Notes under the pieces: generated by a model | Databases searched by the model: none | What the model was told of the DNA's origin: nothing | What the model saw: the letters and a program-made list of their open reading frames with translations, nothing else | Made by a program: the position numbers and the translations under genes | Shown here: positions 31,724 to 41,411 of the stretch, one piece after another | How the letters are laid out: the number at the start of each line of letters is the position of its first letter | Position numbering within the stretch: position 1 is the first letter of the stretch | DNA from: Bacillus dicomae | GTDB taxonomy: Bacteria > Bacillota > Bacilli > Bacillales > Bacillaceae_G | Direction: 5' to 3' | Assembly (NCBI RefSeq): GCF_006494425.1 | Contig: NZ_VHIV01000011.1 | Location: 40,655 to 104,654, forward strand | Length of the DNA: 64,000 nt

Positions 31724-32656
31724 ATGTTAGTCATAGATCATATTACGAAATCATTTGGTAAGAAGGAAGTCGTAAAGAATGTTTCTTTTGAAGTGAAGAA
31801 AGGTGAAACATTTGGATTGCTTGGTCCAAATGGAGCGGGAAAATCAACGACGATATCAATGATTTGTGGGTTAATCCCATATGATAGTGGTGATATAAAA
31901 GTTGGTGGAAAATCTGTAAAAGAGTATCCATTAGAAGCAAAAAAGAAAATCGGTATTGTCCCGCAAGACATTGCGCTGTATCCGACACTTTCAGCAAGGG
32001 AAAATTTAGTTTTTTGGGGAAAGATGTACGGTTTAAATGGGAAAGTTGCGAAAGAGCGGGCGGAGGAAGTATTAGCTTACGTCGGTTTACAGGATCGTGG
32101 AAAAGATAAAATTGAAACATTTTCAGGTGGAATGAAAAGGCGTATTAATATTGGTGCAGCACTTATGCACGAACCAGAGTTGTTAATTATGGATGAACCG
32201 ACAGTCGGGATTGATCCACAATCGAGAAATCATATTTTAGAGACTGTTAAAAAATTAAATGAAAAAGGTATGACAGTTATTTATACGAGTCATTACATGG
32301 AAGAAGTAGAGTATTTATGTGAAAGAATTGCAATTGTTGATCATGGAAAGGTAATTGCATTAGGAACGAAAAGGGAGCTATGTAATCGTCTGGCAGATGG
32401 GTTTATAGTGAGATTGCAATTAAATCGTTATAGTACGGAATTGCTACAAAAGTTGAAAGCACTATCTTTTGTTGAACGAATTATTTTTGATGAAGATAAT
32501 AGTACGATTGATATTGGGCTAAATGGTGGCGAGTCCATTGGTACAGTTGTGTCAGTAGTTGTGGAGAACAACGCTCAAATTTTAAAGCTTGAAGTGCAAG
32601 AACCGAATTTAGAGGCACTCTTTTTACAATTAACAGGACGTTCACTTCGTGATTAA
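31724..32656 (+). CDS. ABC transporter ATPase (LnrL-like)
   Basis: A 310-residue ATPase with Walker A GPNGAGKST (residues 34-42), signature FSGGMKRR, Walker B LLIMDEPTVGID and switch His in YTSHYMEE. The ~90-residue C-terminal extension is typical of drug-exporter ATPases of the DrrA/LnrL type. ATG follows AAAGGGG. First gene of a three-gene exporter operon. Confidence 0.92.
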   Translation: MLVIDHITKSFGKKEVVKNVSFEVKKGETFGLLGPNGAGKSTTISMICGLIPYDSGDIKVGGKSVKEYPLEAKKKIGIVPQDIALYPTLSARENLVFWGKMYGLNGKVAKERAEEVLAYVGLQDRGKDKIETFSGGMKRRINIGAALMHEPELLIMDEPTVGIDPQSRNHILETVKKLNEKGMTVIYTSHYMEEVEYLCERIAIVDHGKVIALGTKRELCNRLADGFIVRLQLNRYSTELLQKLKALSFVERIIFDEDNSTIDIGLNGGESIGTVVSVVVENNAQILKLEVQEPNLEALFLQLTGRSLRD

Positions 32657-32671
32657 GGAGGTTAGTGCGGG

Positions 32672-33868
32672 ATGAAAAGTTTTATTATTGCATGGAAAGA
32701 TTTAAAAATACGTTTAATTGATCGGCGCGGATTTATGATGATGTTAATTATGCCACTTTTATTAACAGCGATTTTAGGTTCAGCGTTAAGTAATATATTT
32801 AATAATGGTGGACTACCAAAAACAGTGATTGGCTATTATCAAGTAGGAAATGATGAGTTTGCAGATGTCTTTCAAAAAGACGTATTGCAATCTAAAGAAT
32901 TAAAAGATGATGTGAAAGTAAAGATAGTTAATTCTCAGGAAGAGCTTGAAGATATGTTAAAGGAAAAGAAAATCGATGTGGGAATCGTCATCCCAAATAA
33001 ATGGAGCGAACAAGTACAAGATGGAAAATTAAAAGAACCAAAGGTGCTTATAGACCCATCAAAAGATATACAAGCAAAAATCGCTGAATCAATGATTCGC
33101 TCTTTTTCAGAGCGTGTTCAAACAGTTGCGGTATCTACTAAAAGTGTTGTAACAGAATTAGCAAAATCTCAGCAGGGTGATGTAGCGCAAGTTGCAAAAG
33201 AGGTTAGTGGAAGTTTACAGGCGATAGCAACTACAAGTACGGATAACATAGGAAGAGGAACAATAGGTAAAAAAACAGTTGCGGCTATGCAATATTATGC
33301 AGCAGCGATGTTAGTCATGTTTTTACTATATAACATAACAGTAGGTGCAAAGTCAGTTGTAACAGAGCGACGAACCGAAACGTTGGCGCGTTTGTTCAGT
33401 ACACCGACGAGCTCATTTTCAATTTTATTCGGGAAGTTTTTAGGTACATTACTATTTGCTTGTATACAATTGGGAATATTTATAGTTACTACACACTTTA
33501 TGTTTCATGTGGAATGGGGCGGAGACTTATCTCAAATAGTAGCGGTGGGAATTTCTTATGCAATTTGTGTTTCTGGTTTATCTATGTTAATTGCCGCTTT
33601 TATTCGTGAGGAAAAAACGGCAGATGTAATGGGGGGAATTGGTATTCAAATACTCGCTATATTAGGAGGATCAATGTTACCGATTTACGTATTCCCTGAT
33701 ACACTTCAAACGATTGCGAATGTTGCTCCGAATAAATGGGCACTTACAAGCTTTTTAAATATTATGTCGGGAACATCTTGGGATGTGCTAATCCCTGTTA
33801 TTTTTAGTTTATGTGGTGCAGGAATTGTCTCCGTTATGATAGGAACATTACGTTTACGTACGAGATAG
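32672..33868 (+). CDS. ABC-2-type permease (LnrM-like)
   Basis: A 398-residue permease: one N-terminal helix (RRGFMMMLIMPLLLTAILGS), a long extracytoplasmic domain (about residues 45-205) and five C-terminal helices including the ABC-2 signature region RRTETLARLFSTPTSSFSIL. AAGGAGG lies at a suitable distance. Pairs with the next gene as a heterodimeric exporter; in B. subtilis the equivalent removes polyene linearmycins from the membrane. Confidence 0.88.
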   Translation: MKSFIIAWKDLKIRLIDRRGFMMMLIMPLLLTAILGSALSNIFNNGGLPKTVIGYYQVGNDEFADVFQKDVLQSKELKDDVKVKIVNSQEELEDMLKEKKIDVGIVIPNKWSEQVQDGKLKEPKVLIDPSKDIQAKIAESMIRSFSERVQTVAVSTKSVVTELAKSQQGDVAQVAKEVSGSLQAIATTSTDNIGRGTIGKKTVAAMQYYAAAMLVMFLLYNITVGAKSVVTERRTETLARLFSTPTSSFSILFGKFLGTLLFACIQLGIFIVTTHFMFHVEWGGDLSQIVAVGISYAICVSGLSMLIAAFIREEKTADVMGGIGIQILAILGGSMLPIYVFPDTLQTIANVAPNKWALTSFLNIMSGTSWDVLIPVIFSLCGAGIVSVMIGTLRLRTR

Positions 33869-33877
33869 GAGGGAGAA

Positions 33878-35026
33878 ATGATGAAGAAGGTTTGGGCACT
33901 TTGTTGGCTAGAGTTAAAACAAATTTTAATAAAACCACAAAGTTATATACTCATGTTTGGAATGCCTATTATTTTCACGCTCATTTTCGGCGGACTTTTA
34001 GGTGGAAGTGGGAATACGAAAGTAAATGTTAGCTTAGTAGATGAAGATGGTTCTGTATTATCTAGTAAGTATTACGAGGACATAAAGAAAAGTGACTTAA
34101 TTTCTATAGAGAAGGTAACGTATAAGGAAGGCAAACAGAAGATTGAAAACAAAAAATCATCCGGCATAGTTATTATTCCGAAAGACTTTCAAAAGAGTAT
34201 GATAGATGGAAGGATAGAAAGTATTCAGTTTCAAGCCAGTGCTGATTTTACTGGTGGAACTTCTGTAGAGCAAGTGTTGGCAAGTGCGTTAAAAAAGATG
34301 GAGATAGAAGTTAGTGCAGCAAGAGATTTTGAGAAGAAAAGTAATACTTCGTGGGAACCTATGTATAAAGAAATCTATACAAAAGTAGAACCTGTTTCGA
34401 TTCGAAAAGAATCAATTTTACATGATGATCAACAGTTAAATAGCGTTACAGGACGAGCGGCAGGTTTTTCAATTCTATTCGTTATGATTGTCATGTTAAG
34501 TGCGACGGGAACAATCTTGAAAGCTAGACAACTTGGTGTTTGGTCTCGTTTATTAGAAGCACCAGTTTCAAAAGTTCAACTGCTGGCAGGATATATTCTT
34601 TCGTTCTTTTTAATAGGGTGGATTCAATTTGGGGTTCTAATGATATTAACGCATTCATTATTTGATGTGCAGTGGGGAAATTTATTAGGGGTTATTACAC
34701 TCGTTTCCGTATTATTATTAGCTGTCATTGGTTTAGCCTTATTATTAGCAAGTATCGTGAAAACAACAGAACAACAGTCTGCATTAGGTAATATCGTTGT
34801 GATTTCAACATGCATGATTGGTGGCCTGTATTGGCCAATTGAAATTGAACCAACATGGATGCAGACGGCAGCAAATTTTGTCCCGCAAACTTGGGCGATG
34901 CGTGGCTTTACGGAGTTGATTGTAAGGGGAGGTACATTGGCAGATATAGGAGGATATATTGGTATACTCATTTTATTTGCAGGAGTCTTTTTCATAATTA
35001 GTTTAACAAGAATACGTTACGACTGA
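33878..35026 (+). CDS. ABC-2-type permease (LnrN-like)
   Basis: A 382-residue paralogue of the preceding permease with the same plan: N-terminal helix (LMFGMPIIFTLIFGGLLGGS), extracytoplasmic domain with VNVSLVDEDGSVLSSKYYED, and a C-terminal bundle with LKARQLGVWSRLLEAPVSKV. It begins 9 bp after its partner, behind GGAGGGAG. Last gene of the operon. Confidence 0.88.
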   Translation: MMKKVWALCWLELKQILIKPQSYILMFGMPIIFTLIFGGLLGGSGNTKVNVSLVDEDGSVLSSKYYEDIKKSDLISIEKVTYKEGKQKIENKKSSGIVIIPKDFQKSMIDGRIESIQFQASADFTGGTSVEQVLASALKKMEIEVSAARDFEKKSNTSWEPMYKEIYTKVEPVSIRKESILHDDQQLNSVTGRAAGFSILFVMIVMLSATGTILKARQLGVWSRLLEAPVSKVQLLAGYILSFFLIGWIQFGVLMILTHSLFDVQWGNLLGVITLVSVLLLAVIGLALLLASIVKTTEQQSALGNIVVISTCMIGGLYWPIEIEPTWMQTAANFVPQTWAMRGFTELIVRGGTLADIGGYIGILILFAGVFFIISLTRIRYD

Positions 35027-35029
35027 AAA

Positions 35030-35067
35030 AAAACAGAGTTACAGCTTTACACGCTGAACTCTGTTTT
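35030..35067. terminator. Bidirectional terminator
   Basis: AAAACAGAGTT / AACTCTGTTTT with inner CAGC / GCTG, between convergent genes. Confidence 0.85.
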
Positions 35068-35236
35068 CTTTTTGTGTGGCATCTTCCTTTGTTGAAATGA
35101 TAATAGCGATCCCGAGCATAATAAAAAAAGCTAAAAAGAGGACGAACTTTGGGAAGAATGGGAATAGTAATAGCGCCCCGACTATCATAATTGTTAATAA
35201 TACGTAGTGCAGGACGTATTGGAATAGGTTGTCCAT
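35039..35236 (-). CDS. Small membrane protein
   Basis: A 65-residue protein with two hydrophobic segments (VLHYVLLTIMIVGALLLFPF and FVLFLAFFIMLGIAIIIST) and a basic tail TQKENRVQRVKL. ATG 35236 follows AAGGGGGCG; a longer upstream frame has no ribosome-binding site. Its stop lies in the shared terminator. No family recognised. Confidence 0.6.
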   Translation of the reverse strand: MDNLFQYVLHYVLLTIMIVGALLLFPFFPKFVLFLAFFIMLGIAIIISTKEDATQKENRVQRVKL

Positions 35237-35464
35237 GTTTTCGCCCCCTTTTTGGTAATTGGTTATTAGTATTCTATGTTTCATACTGAACGAATAGAAG
35301 TGAATTTTTAAGTTTTTTATATGAATTAAAAGAGAATGATTGACATGTTTAATAGCAAAGTTGTGTCTGCACATAATGCGCGCATTCAAGGATTACAAGA
35401 AGATAACTATAACGGTATCTTGCTAAGTTTGCCTAAATTGAAGATAGAACAATAATTTTTAAAA

Positions 35465-35479
35465 AATTCTCAAAATATT
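35465..35479. promoter_or_regulatory. CodY-like box upstream of the peptide transporter operon
   Basis: AATTCTCAAAATATT, three mismatches to AATTTTCWGAAAATT, 13 bp before a TTGACA at 35493-35498. CodY control of opp/dpp operons is common in Bacillus; the match itself is weak. Confidence 0.4.
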
Positions 35480-35540
35480 TATTTAGAAAGAATTGACAAA
35501 ACATAACGAACGATATAAGCTAATAACCATAAAGTCTACC

Positions 35541-35609
35541 GGAAAGGTCGGAATAGGATTGTTACCCCTCAAAAACATCTATTTTTTTACGATTAAAACC
35601 GACTTTTCC
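35541..35609 (+). promoter_or_regulatory. Leader inverted repeat before the peptide transporter operon
   Basis: GGAAAGGTCGG (35541-35551) can pair with CCGACTTTTCC (35599-35609) with one G-T pair, loop about 47 nt, in the ~195-nt stretch between the TTGACA at 35493 and the start codon at 35694. No known riboswitch recognised. Confidence 0.35.
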
Positions 35610-35693
35610 GATTGGCTATAAATGTGCTGTGGGAGGCATACATAAGCTAATAAGTTCAAAGGGTATAACTATTAAAAAGTTAGGGTGGGGACA

Positions 35694-37421
35694 ATGAAAA
35701 AAAAGACAAAAAAATGGGCTGGTGTATTTTCGGTATTACTGAGTAGTTCGCTTGTGTTATCTGCTTGTGGGGGACAGGAAGATACGGCTTCTACAGAACC
35801 GGTTAAACAGCAGGATTTAAAAAATATAAAAGTTGAAAAAATTGCGGCTACAGATAAGACAAAAGTACCTGATAAGGCGAAAAATAGAAAAGATACGTTT
35901 ATTTCTGGTATCTCAAAGCCGGGGGGAGTTTTCCTACCTTACTTTCAAGAGAACGGTTGGGATGGCAATGTGACATCGGTTATTTTCGCCTCTCTTGTTA
36001 CAACAGATAAACAAGGGAAACCTATACCAGATCTTGCCGAGAAATGGGATGTCTCTTCAGACCAATTAACATATACATTTCATTTACGCAAAGACTTGAA
36101 ATTTAGTGATGGATCGCCATTAACTGCTGACGATGTAGCATTTACATTATCACTTCTACATGATAAAGCTTATGAAGGTGGCGATGATATTTCACAATAT
36201 GCAATTAAAGGTGGTAAGGAATATAAAGAAGGAAAAGCGACGTCTATTGAAGGAATTCAAGTTGTTGATCCACAAACAATTAAAGTTACGACTGAAAAAG
36301 TTAACTCACAAGCGCTAATTGCTTTAGGTGGTCCAGTATTATCAAAAGCTTATTATGGAAAAGAATATAAGCAAAATACTAGTTTAGATTATTTAAAAGA
36401 GTTATATGGGAAACCGATAGCTGCGGGACCATATAAGTTTGAAAAATATATCCCAGGACAGGAAGTTCGTTTTACAGCAAATGAAAATTATTATGCAGGT
36501 AAACCAAAAATTCAAAACTTTATTTATAAGATTACTTCACCGGATACAAAATTCCAATTATTCCAAACTGGTGAGATAGATTATACAGGAGTAGGTTACG
36601 GGGATGAAATTTTAGAACAAGTGAAGAGTTTGCAGTTTGCAAATGTTGAAATAGAGACGGCTTCTTCATTTAGTTATATAAGAATGAATAGTAAAAAACC
36701 GTATTTAAAAGATAAGAAAGTTCGTCAAGCTCTTATTTATGGTTTGGATCGTAAAAAATATGTAGATACAGCTTTTAAAGGATACGGTACAGTAGCTAAT
36801 GTTCCAATTCATCCAACATCTTGGGCTTATACAGAAGAGGGGATTAATAAGTACGAATATAACTTAGATAAGGCGAAGAAATTATTAGATGAAGCTGGAT
36901 GGAAAGCTGGTTCAGACGGAATTCGTGAAAAAGATGGTCAAAAGCTTAAATTAACGTATTATGGTGCAAGCTCGGCAAAAGACGGTGATTTATTTATTCC
37001 GATTGCAAAAGAGAACTATAAAGAATTAGGTGTTGAATTCAACCCTGAATTTATGGACTTTAATACGATGCTGTCAAAAGTGAAAAAAGGCGATTATGAT
37101 TTAGCTTCAGTTGCAACACCAATTACAACAGATCCAAGTGAAACTGTAAGTGGTTACTCCTCAGAAGGTGATGATAATACCTTAGGTTATAAAAATGAAA
37201 AAGTAGATGCATTAATTAAAAAAGGAATTGAAACTGTAGATATTGAGAAACGTAAACCAATTTACAAAGAACTGTACAAAGAACTAAGCGATGATCCGCC
37301 AGTAATTTTATTGAATTATCGCAGAGTCATCACAGCTTACAATGGAAACATTAAAGGGATTGATCCTGAGAAGTATGACAGTATTAGTTCGAACTCACCA
37401 GTATTATCTATTGAGAAATAA
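35694..37421 (+). CDS. Peptide ABC transporter substrate-binding lipoprotein
   Basis: A 575-residue lipoprotein (lipobox VLSAC, Cys25) of solute-binding family 5, with TFHLRKDLKFSDGSPLTADD as the family signature and IRMNSKKPYLKDKKVRQALI in the hinge region. It is only distantly related to the two OppA paralogues at 3.5-7.2 kb and heads a complete five-gene transporter. Start ATG 35694 follows AGGGTGGGG. A strong hairpin after the gene (37441-37493) would let it be made in excess over the membrane components. Confidence 0.92.
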   Translation: MKKKTKKWAGVFSVLLSSSLVLSACGGQEDTASTEPVKQQDLKNIKVEKIAATDKTKVPDKAKNRKDTFISGISKPGGVFLPYFQENGWDGNVTSVIFASLVTTDKQGKPIPDLAEKWDVSSDQLTYTFHLRKDLKFSDGSPLTADDVAFTLSLLHDKAYEGGDDISQYAIKGGKEYKEGKATSIEGIQVVDPQTIKVTTEKVNSQALIALGGPVLSKAYYGKEYKQNTSLDYLKELYGKPIAAGPYKFEKYIPGQEVRFTANENYYAGKPKIQNFIYKITSPDTKFQLFQTGEIDYTGVGYGDEILEQVKSLQFANVEIETASSFSYIRMNSKKPYLKDKKVRQALIYGLDRKKYVDTAFKGYGTVANVPIHPTSWAYTEEGINKYEYNLDKAKKLLDEAGWKAGSDGIREKDGQKLKLTYYGASSAKDGDLFIPIAKENYKELGVEFNPEFMDFNTMLSKVKKGDYDLASVATPITTDPSETVSGYSSEGDDNTLGYKNEKVDALIKKGIETVDIEKRKPIYKELYKELSDDPPVILLNYRRVITAYNGNIKGIDPEKYDSISSNSPVLSIEK

Positions 37422-37440
37422 CGAGAAGAATGTATAAGTA

Positions 37441-37493
37441 GAAGACATTTTTTCATTCGGCTAGTAATATGCTGATTCGAAAAAATGTTCTTC
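37441..37493 (+). terminator. Partial terminator / mRNA-stabilising hairpin within the operon
   Basis: GAAGACATTTTTTC / GAAAAAATGTTCTTC with ATTCGGC / GCTGAT inside, then TATTTTAAG, between binding-protein gene and permease gene. Confidence 0.7.
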
Positions 37494-37524
37494 TATTTTA
37501 AGCATAAGATTGGAGAGAAAAAGG

Positions 37525-38481
37525 GTGAAAACGTATATCGTTCGTAGGTTGTTACAAATGATTCCTACACTTTTGGGAACGTCAGTTGTTATTTTCTTCC
37601 TGTTTGCACTTCTTCCAGGGGATTATATTGATTCGAATCCTAAGATTACACCGCAAAGGGCGGAAGAGCTTCGGGAATTGTACGGATTAAATAAGCCAAT
37701 TGTTGAACGCTATTTTCACTGGCTAGGTAATGCGTTACAAGGAGACTTTGGTTTTTCGCTTCAATATCAAGAACCTGTAACATCACTATTAAATAAATTT
37801 ATTTGGAACTCTTTTATTGTAGCAATTGTTGCATTGTTTTTTATTTGGCTAATCGCACTTATTATCGGTGTATTTTCAGCGACGAAGCAACATTCTTTAT
37901 TCGATAAGCTTGTAACAATTGGTATCTTTGCAGCAATGTCATTTCCTTCATTTTTTATAGGTCTGTTTCTAATTAAGGTGTTCGCAGTAGATCTTAATTT
38001 ATTGCCAATAGGTGGAATGATTGATGTTGGTAGTAATTCAACTGGATTCGCTTATGTGATAGAAGTTGCAAAGCATATGGTTTTACCGGTATTTATTTTG
38101 ACTCTTCTTGGTGTGGGCTCATTAACTCGCTACTTTAGAACGAGTATGTTAGAGGTTGTAAGACAAGATTACATACGAACGGCACGAGCAAAAGGGTTAA
38201 AAGAGAAGACTGTTATTTATAAACATGCATTAAAAAACGCCATTTTACCGGCTATTACATTGCTTGCGTTTGAGTTACCTGGATTGTTTTCTGGAGCGAT
38301 TATTATTGAACAAATTTTTAACTGGCCAGGGATTGGCGGTATTCAATTGGAAGCACTAAATTTCCGTGATTATACAGTATTGATGGCATTTACGATGTTT
38401 CTTTCTTGTTTAACAATCGTTTCAAACTTTTTCGCAGATATCGTATATGCAGTTGTTGATCCGCGAATTCGGTTGAAGTAA
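37525..38481 (+). CDS. Peptide ABC transporter permease (DppB/OppB type)
   Basis: A 318-residue permease with six helices; the N-terminal OppB block MKTYIVRRLLQMIPTLLGTS, and the ATPase-docking loop DYIRTARAKGLKEKTVIYKH. GTG 37525 follows GGAGAGAAAAAGG; a TTG at 37510 overlaps that ribosome-binding site. Forms the channel with the next gene product. Confidence 0.93.
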   Translation: MKTYIVRRLLQMIPTLLGTSVVIFFLFALLPGDYIDSNPKITPQRAEELRELYGLNKPIVERYFHWLGNALQGDFGFSLQYQEPVTSLLNKFIWNSFIVAIVALFFIWLIALIIGVFSATKQHSLFDKLVTIGIFAAMSFPSFFIGLFLIKVFAVDLNLLPIGGMIDVGSNSTGFAYVIEVAKHMVLPVFILTLLGVGSLTRYFRTSMLEVVRQDYIRTARAKGLKEKTVIYKHALKNAILPAITLLAFELPGLFSGAIIIEQIFNWPGIGGIQLEALNFRDYTVLMAFTMFLSCLTIVSNFFADIVYAVVDPRIRLK

Positions 38482-38493
38482 GGGGGGAATGAG

Positions 38494-39417
38494 ATGGAAA
38501 CTGTTACAGTAATTAAAGAGAAGAAAGAAAAAAAGAGAAGAAAAAATGAATCATCGCCATGGCGACAAGCTCTTAAACGGATAAAGAAAAATAAGATGGC
38601 GCTCGTAGGATTGTATGCATTAATTTTTATGTTTATATTTTGTTTTATCGGTCCGTTCTTTTCACCATATGCATCAGGGAAAATACAAGTTGCGTTAATT
38701 AATAAACCACCTAGTTTTTCTCATTGGCTTGGTACAGATCAATTAGGGAGAGATATTTTAACGAGACTTATGCAAGCGGGACGAATTTCATTAACGATTG
38801 GCCTAGCTTCAATGGTTTTATCAGTGATACTAGGGGCTGTATTAGGGGCTATTGCAGGTTTTTATCGTGGCATCGTTGATAATATTATTATGCGTCTTGC
38901 CGATATTTTAATGTCGATGCCAGGATTACCGCTACTTATTATAATGGGTGCGATTTTATCAGAGTGGAAAGTACCGTCTGATTATCGTTTGTATGTCATT
39001 ATGATTATTTTAAGTTTAGTAGGTTGGCCAGGGCTTGCACGCCTTGTAAGAGGTCAAATTTTATCACTCAGGGAGCAAGCATTTATGCAAGCTGCGGATG
39101 TGTTAGGAATAAAAGATTACCGGAAAATTATATATCACTTAATACCTAATGTTTTACCGATATTAATTGTTGTATCCACATTAGGTGTTGCAGGTTCTAT
39201 TTTAGGAGAGTCCGCACTAAGCTACCTAGGCCTCGGCGTTGTCCCACCTACACCATCATGGGGGAATATGATTAGCGCAGCTAACTCATTAATTGATTTC
39301 CAAAAGCGTCCGTGGTTATGGATTCCGCCTGGTTTCGCAATTTTTATAACAGTTGTATCAATTAATTTACTTGGTGATGCACTTCGTGATGCGTTAGATC
39401 CAAAGATGAGACGGTAG
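38494..39417 (+). CDS. Peptide ABC transporter permease (DppC/OppC type)
   Basis: A 307-residue permease with the OppC-type N-terminal segment (WRQALKRIKKNKMALVGLYA), HWLGTDQLGRDILTRL typical of this subunit, and docking loop EQAFMQAADVLGIKDYRKII. AGGGGGGAATGAG precedes the ATG, 12 bp after its partner. Confidence 0.93.
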   Translation: METVTVIKEKKEKKRRKNESSPWRQALKRIKKNKMALVGLYALIFMFIFCFIGPFFSPYASGKIQVALINKPPSFSHWLGTDQLGRDILTRLMQAGRISLTIGLASMVLSVILGAVLGAIAGFYRGIVDNIIMRLADILMSMPGLPLLIIMGAILSEWKVPSDYRLYVIMIILSLVGWPGLARLVRGQILSLREQAFMQAADVLGIKDYRKIIYHLIPNVLPILIVVSTLGVAGSILGESALSYLGLGVVPPTPSWGNMISAANSLIDFQKRPWLWIPPGFAIFITVVSINLLGDALRDALDPKMRR

Positions 39418-39427
39418 GTGAGAAGGT

Positions 39428-40408
39428 ATGAGTAAAGCGGTAGTAGAGCTGAAAGACTTACAAACACACTTTCAGACAGAAGAAGGGATAGTAAAGGCTG
39501 TGAATCATGTTAGCTTTTCTGTTCGGGAAGGTGAAACTGTTTGTGTTGTAGGTGAATCTGGTTGCGGGAAAAGTGTAACGGCTTTATCTATTATGGGACT
39601 TATTGCTGAATCAGGCAGTGTAGTAGGTGGAGATATTTTATATGAAGGAAAAAGTCTTTTAGGAATGAAAGAGAAAGAACTTCGTAGTTTACGAGGAAAT
39701 GATATAGCGATGATTTTCCAAGAACCGATGACATCGCTAAATCCGGTCTTCACTGTAGGAGAGCAAATTGTAGAAACGTTAAGAGAGCACGAATTACTTA
39801 GTAAGAATGAAGCATATAAGAAGGCAATTGAGTTAATTCGTAAAGTCGGCATAGCCCGCGCTGATGAAATCGTCCATTCTTATCCGCACGAACTGAGCGG
39901 CGGGATGTTACAACGTATTATGATTGCTGTTGCACTTAGTTGTAATCCTAAGTTATTAATTGCTGATGAACCGACAACAGCTCTTGATGTTACGATTCAA
40001 GCCCAAATATTAGACTTATTAAGGCAAATAAAAGAGGAATTTAAAACATCCATTTTATTAATTACACATGATTTAGGCGTTGTAGCAGAAATGGCTGATT
40101 ACGTTGTCGTTATGTATGGCGGGAAAGTTATTGAAGAAGCACCAGTACTAGAGATATTCCAAAATCCAAAACACCCGTATACGAAAGGGTTGTTGAAATC
40201 AAAACCAGTGATGGGAAAACGAATAGATAAACTATATTCTATTCCAGGGCAAGTTCCTAATTTAGTTGGTTTGGATGAGTTTTGCTACTTTAGCGGTCGT
40301 TGTGAGCATTGTATGGAAATATGTAAAGAAGAAGCGCCAAACCTGAATGTACATAATGAGAATCATAAAGTAGCTTGCTGGTTATATGAGGAGCGTGCGG
40401 AACAATGA
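39428..40408 (+). CDS. Peptide ABC transporter ATPase (DppD/OppD type)
   Basis: A 326-residue ATPase: Walker A GESGCGKS (residues 42-49), signature LSGGMLQR, Walker [15 protein letters not shown], and the C-terminal oligopeptide-transporter extension with cysteines ([20 protein letters not shown]) that may bind an iron-sulfur cluster, as reported in this family. Overlaps the next ATPase gene by 4 bp (ATGA). Confidence 0.93.
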   Translation: MSKAVVELKDLQTHFQTEEGIVKAVNHVSFSVREGETVCVVGESGCGKSVTALSIMGLIAESGSVVGGDILYEGKSLLGMKEKELRSLRGNDIAMIFQEPMTSLNPVFTVGEQIVETLREHELLSKNEAYKKAIELIRKVGIARADEIVHSYPHELSGGMLQRIMIAVALSCNPKLLIADEPTTALDVTIQAQILDLLRQIKEEFKTSILLITHDLGVVAEMADYVVVMYGGKVIEEAPVLEIFQNPKHPYTKGLLKSKPVMGKRIDKLYSIPGQVPNLVGLDEFCYFSGRCEHCMEICKEEAPNLNVHNENHKVACWLYEERAEQ

Positions 40409-41370
40409 GTGAACCATTATTAGAAGTAAAAAACTTAAAAACATATTTTCCAATTAAAGGCGGCATATTTAGTAGAACGGTTGGACATGTAAAAGCGGTT
40501 GATGGAGTAAGTTTTACTATTAATAAAGGTGAAGTATTCGGCCTCGTTGGTGAATCCGGAAGCGGAAAAACGACGATAGGAAAAACAATTTTACGTCTCG
40601 TCCAAAAAACGGAAGGAGAAGTAAGGTTTAAAGGGCGAGATGTTCACTCTTTATCCAAGGAAGAATTGAGAAAACATCGTCCTAATATGCAACTCGTGTT
40701 TCAAGATCCATTTAGCTCATTGAATCCGAGAATGAGAATTGGAGAAGCACTTGGTGAGCCGATGTTGGCTCACGGGCTAGCGACGAAAGAAAATGTTCGT
40801 GAAAAAGTGACAGAAGTATTAGAGTTATGTGGCTTAGCTCCATATCATATTGACCGTTACCCTCATGAGTTTTCTGGTGGACAACGTCAGCGTATCGTTA
40901 TCGCAAGAGCTATGGTATTAAACCCAGAATTTATTGTAGCTGATGAACCTGTGGCAGCACTAGATGTATCTATTCAAGCACAGATCATTAATTTATTTAG
41001 TGAGTTACAGGAGAAAAAGGGACTATCTTATTTGTTCATTTCACATGATTTAAGTGTAGTCGAACATTTATGTACGAAAATCGGGATTATGTATTTAGGA
41101 ACGATCGTGGAGACAGCACCGCGTGATGAGTTATTTACGAACCCGCTTCATCCATATACAAAAGCGTTGTTATCGGCTGTGCCAATACCAGATCCAACAG
41201 TAAAGCGAGAGAGAATTATACTAGAGGGTGACATTCCAAGTCCAGCAAATCCACCTTCGGGTTGTCGCTTTCATACACGTTGCCCGTTTGCAACAGATAT
41301 TTGTAAACAAACGGTACCGGAATTCCGTAATGTTGGTGAGGGGCATTTTGTTGCTTGTCATCATGTATAA
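40405..41370 (+). CDS. Peptide ABC transporter ATPase (DppF/OppF type)
   Basis: A 321-residue ATPase: Walker [10 protein letters not shown] (residues 49-57), signature FSGGQRQR, Walker [15 protein letters not shown], and C-terminal cysteine motif ([20 protein letters not shown]). Second ATPase of the transporter, last gene of the operon, followed by a strong terminator. Confidence 0.93.
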   Translation: MSEPLLEVKNLKTYFPIKGGIFSRTVGHVKAVDGVSFTINKGEVFGLVGESGSGKTTIGKTILRLVQKTEGEVRFKGRDVHSLSKEELRKHRPNMQLVFQDPFSSLNPRMRIGEALGEPMLAHGLATKENVREKVTEVLELCGLAPYHIDRYPHEFSGGQRQRIVIARAMVLNPEFIVADEPVAALDVSIQAQIINLFSELQEKKGLSYLFISHDLSVVEHLCTKIGIMYLGTIVETAPRDELFTNPLHPYTKALLSAVPIPDPTVKRERIILEGDIPSPANPPSGCRFHTRCPFATDICKQTVPEFRNVGEGHFVACHHV

Positions 41371-41411
41371 AAGAAAAGGACCCTTTCAAATGGAAAGAGT
41401 CCTTTTCTTTT
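41369..41411. terminator. Bidirectional terminator
   Basis: AAAAGAAAAGGACCCTTTC / GAAAGAGTCCTTTTCTTTT, nearly perfect 19-bp stem between convergent genes. Confidence 0.9.

Noticed and set aside
35345-35455. 37-codon plus-strand frame starting ATGTTTAATAGC
   Set aside because: No good ribosome-binding site and no relatives in the window; could be a gene fragment, not supportable as a gene.
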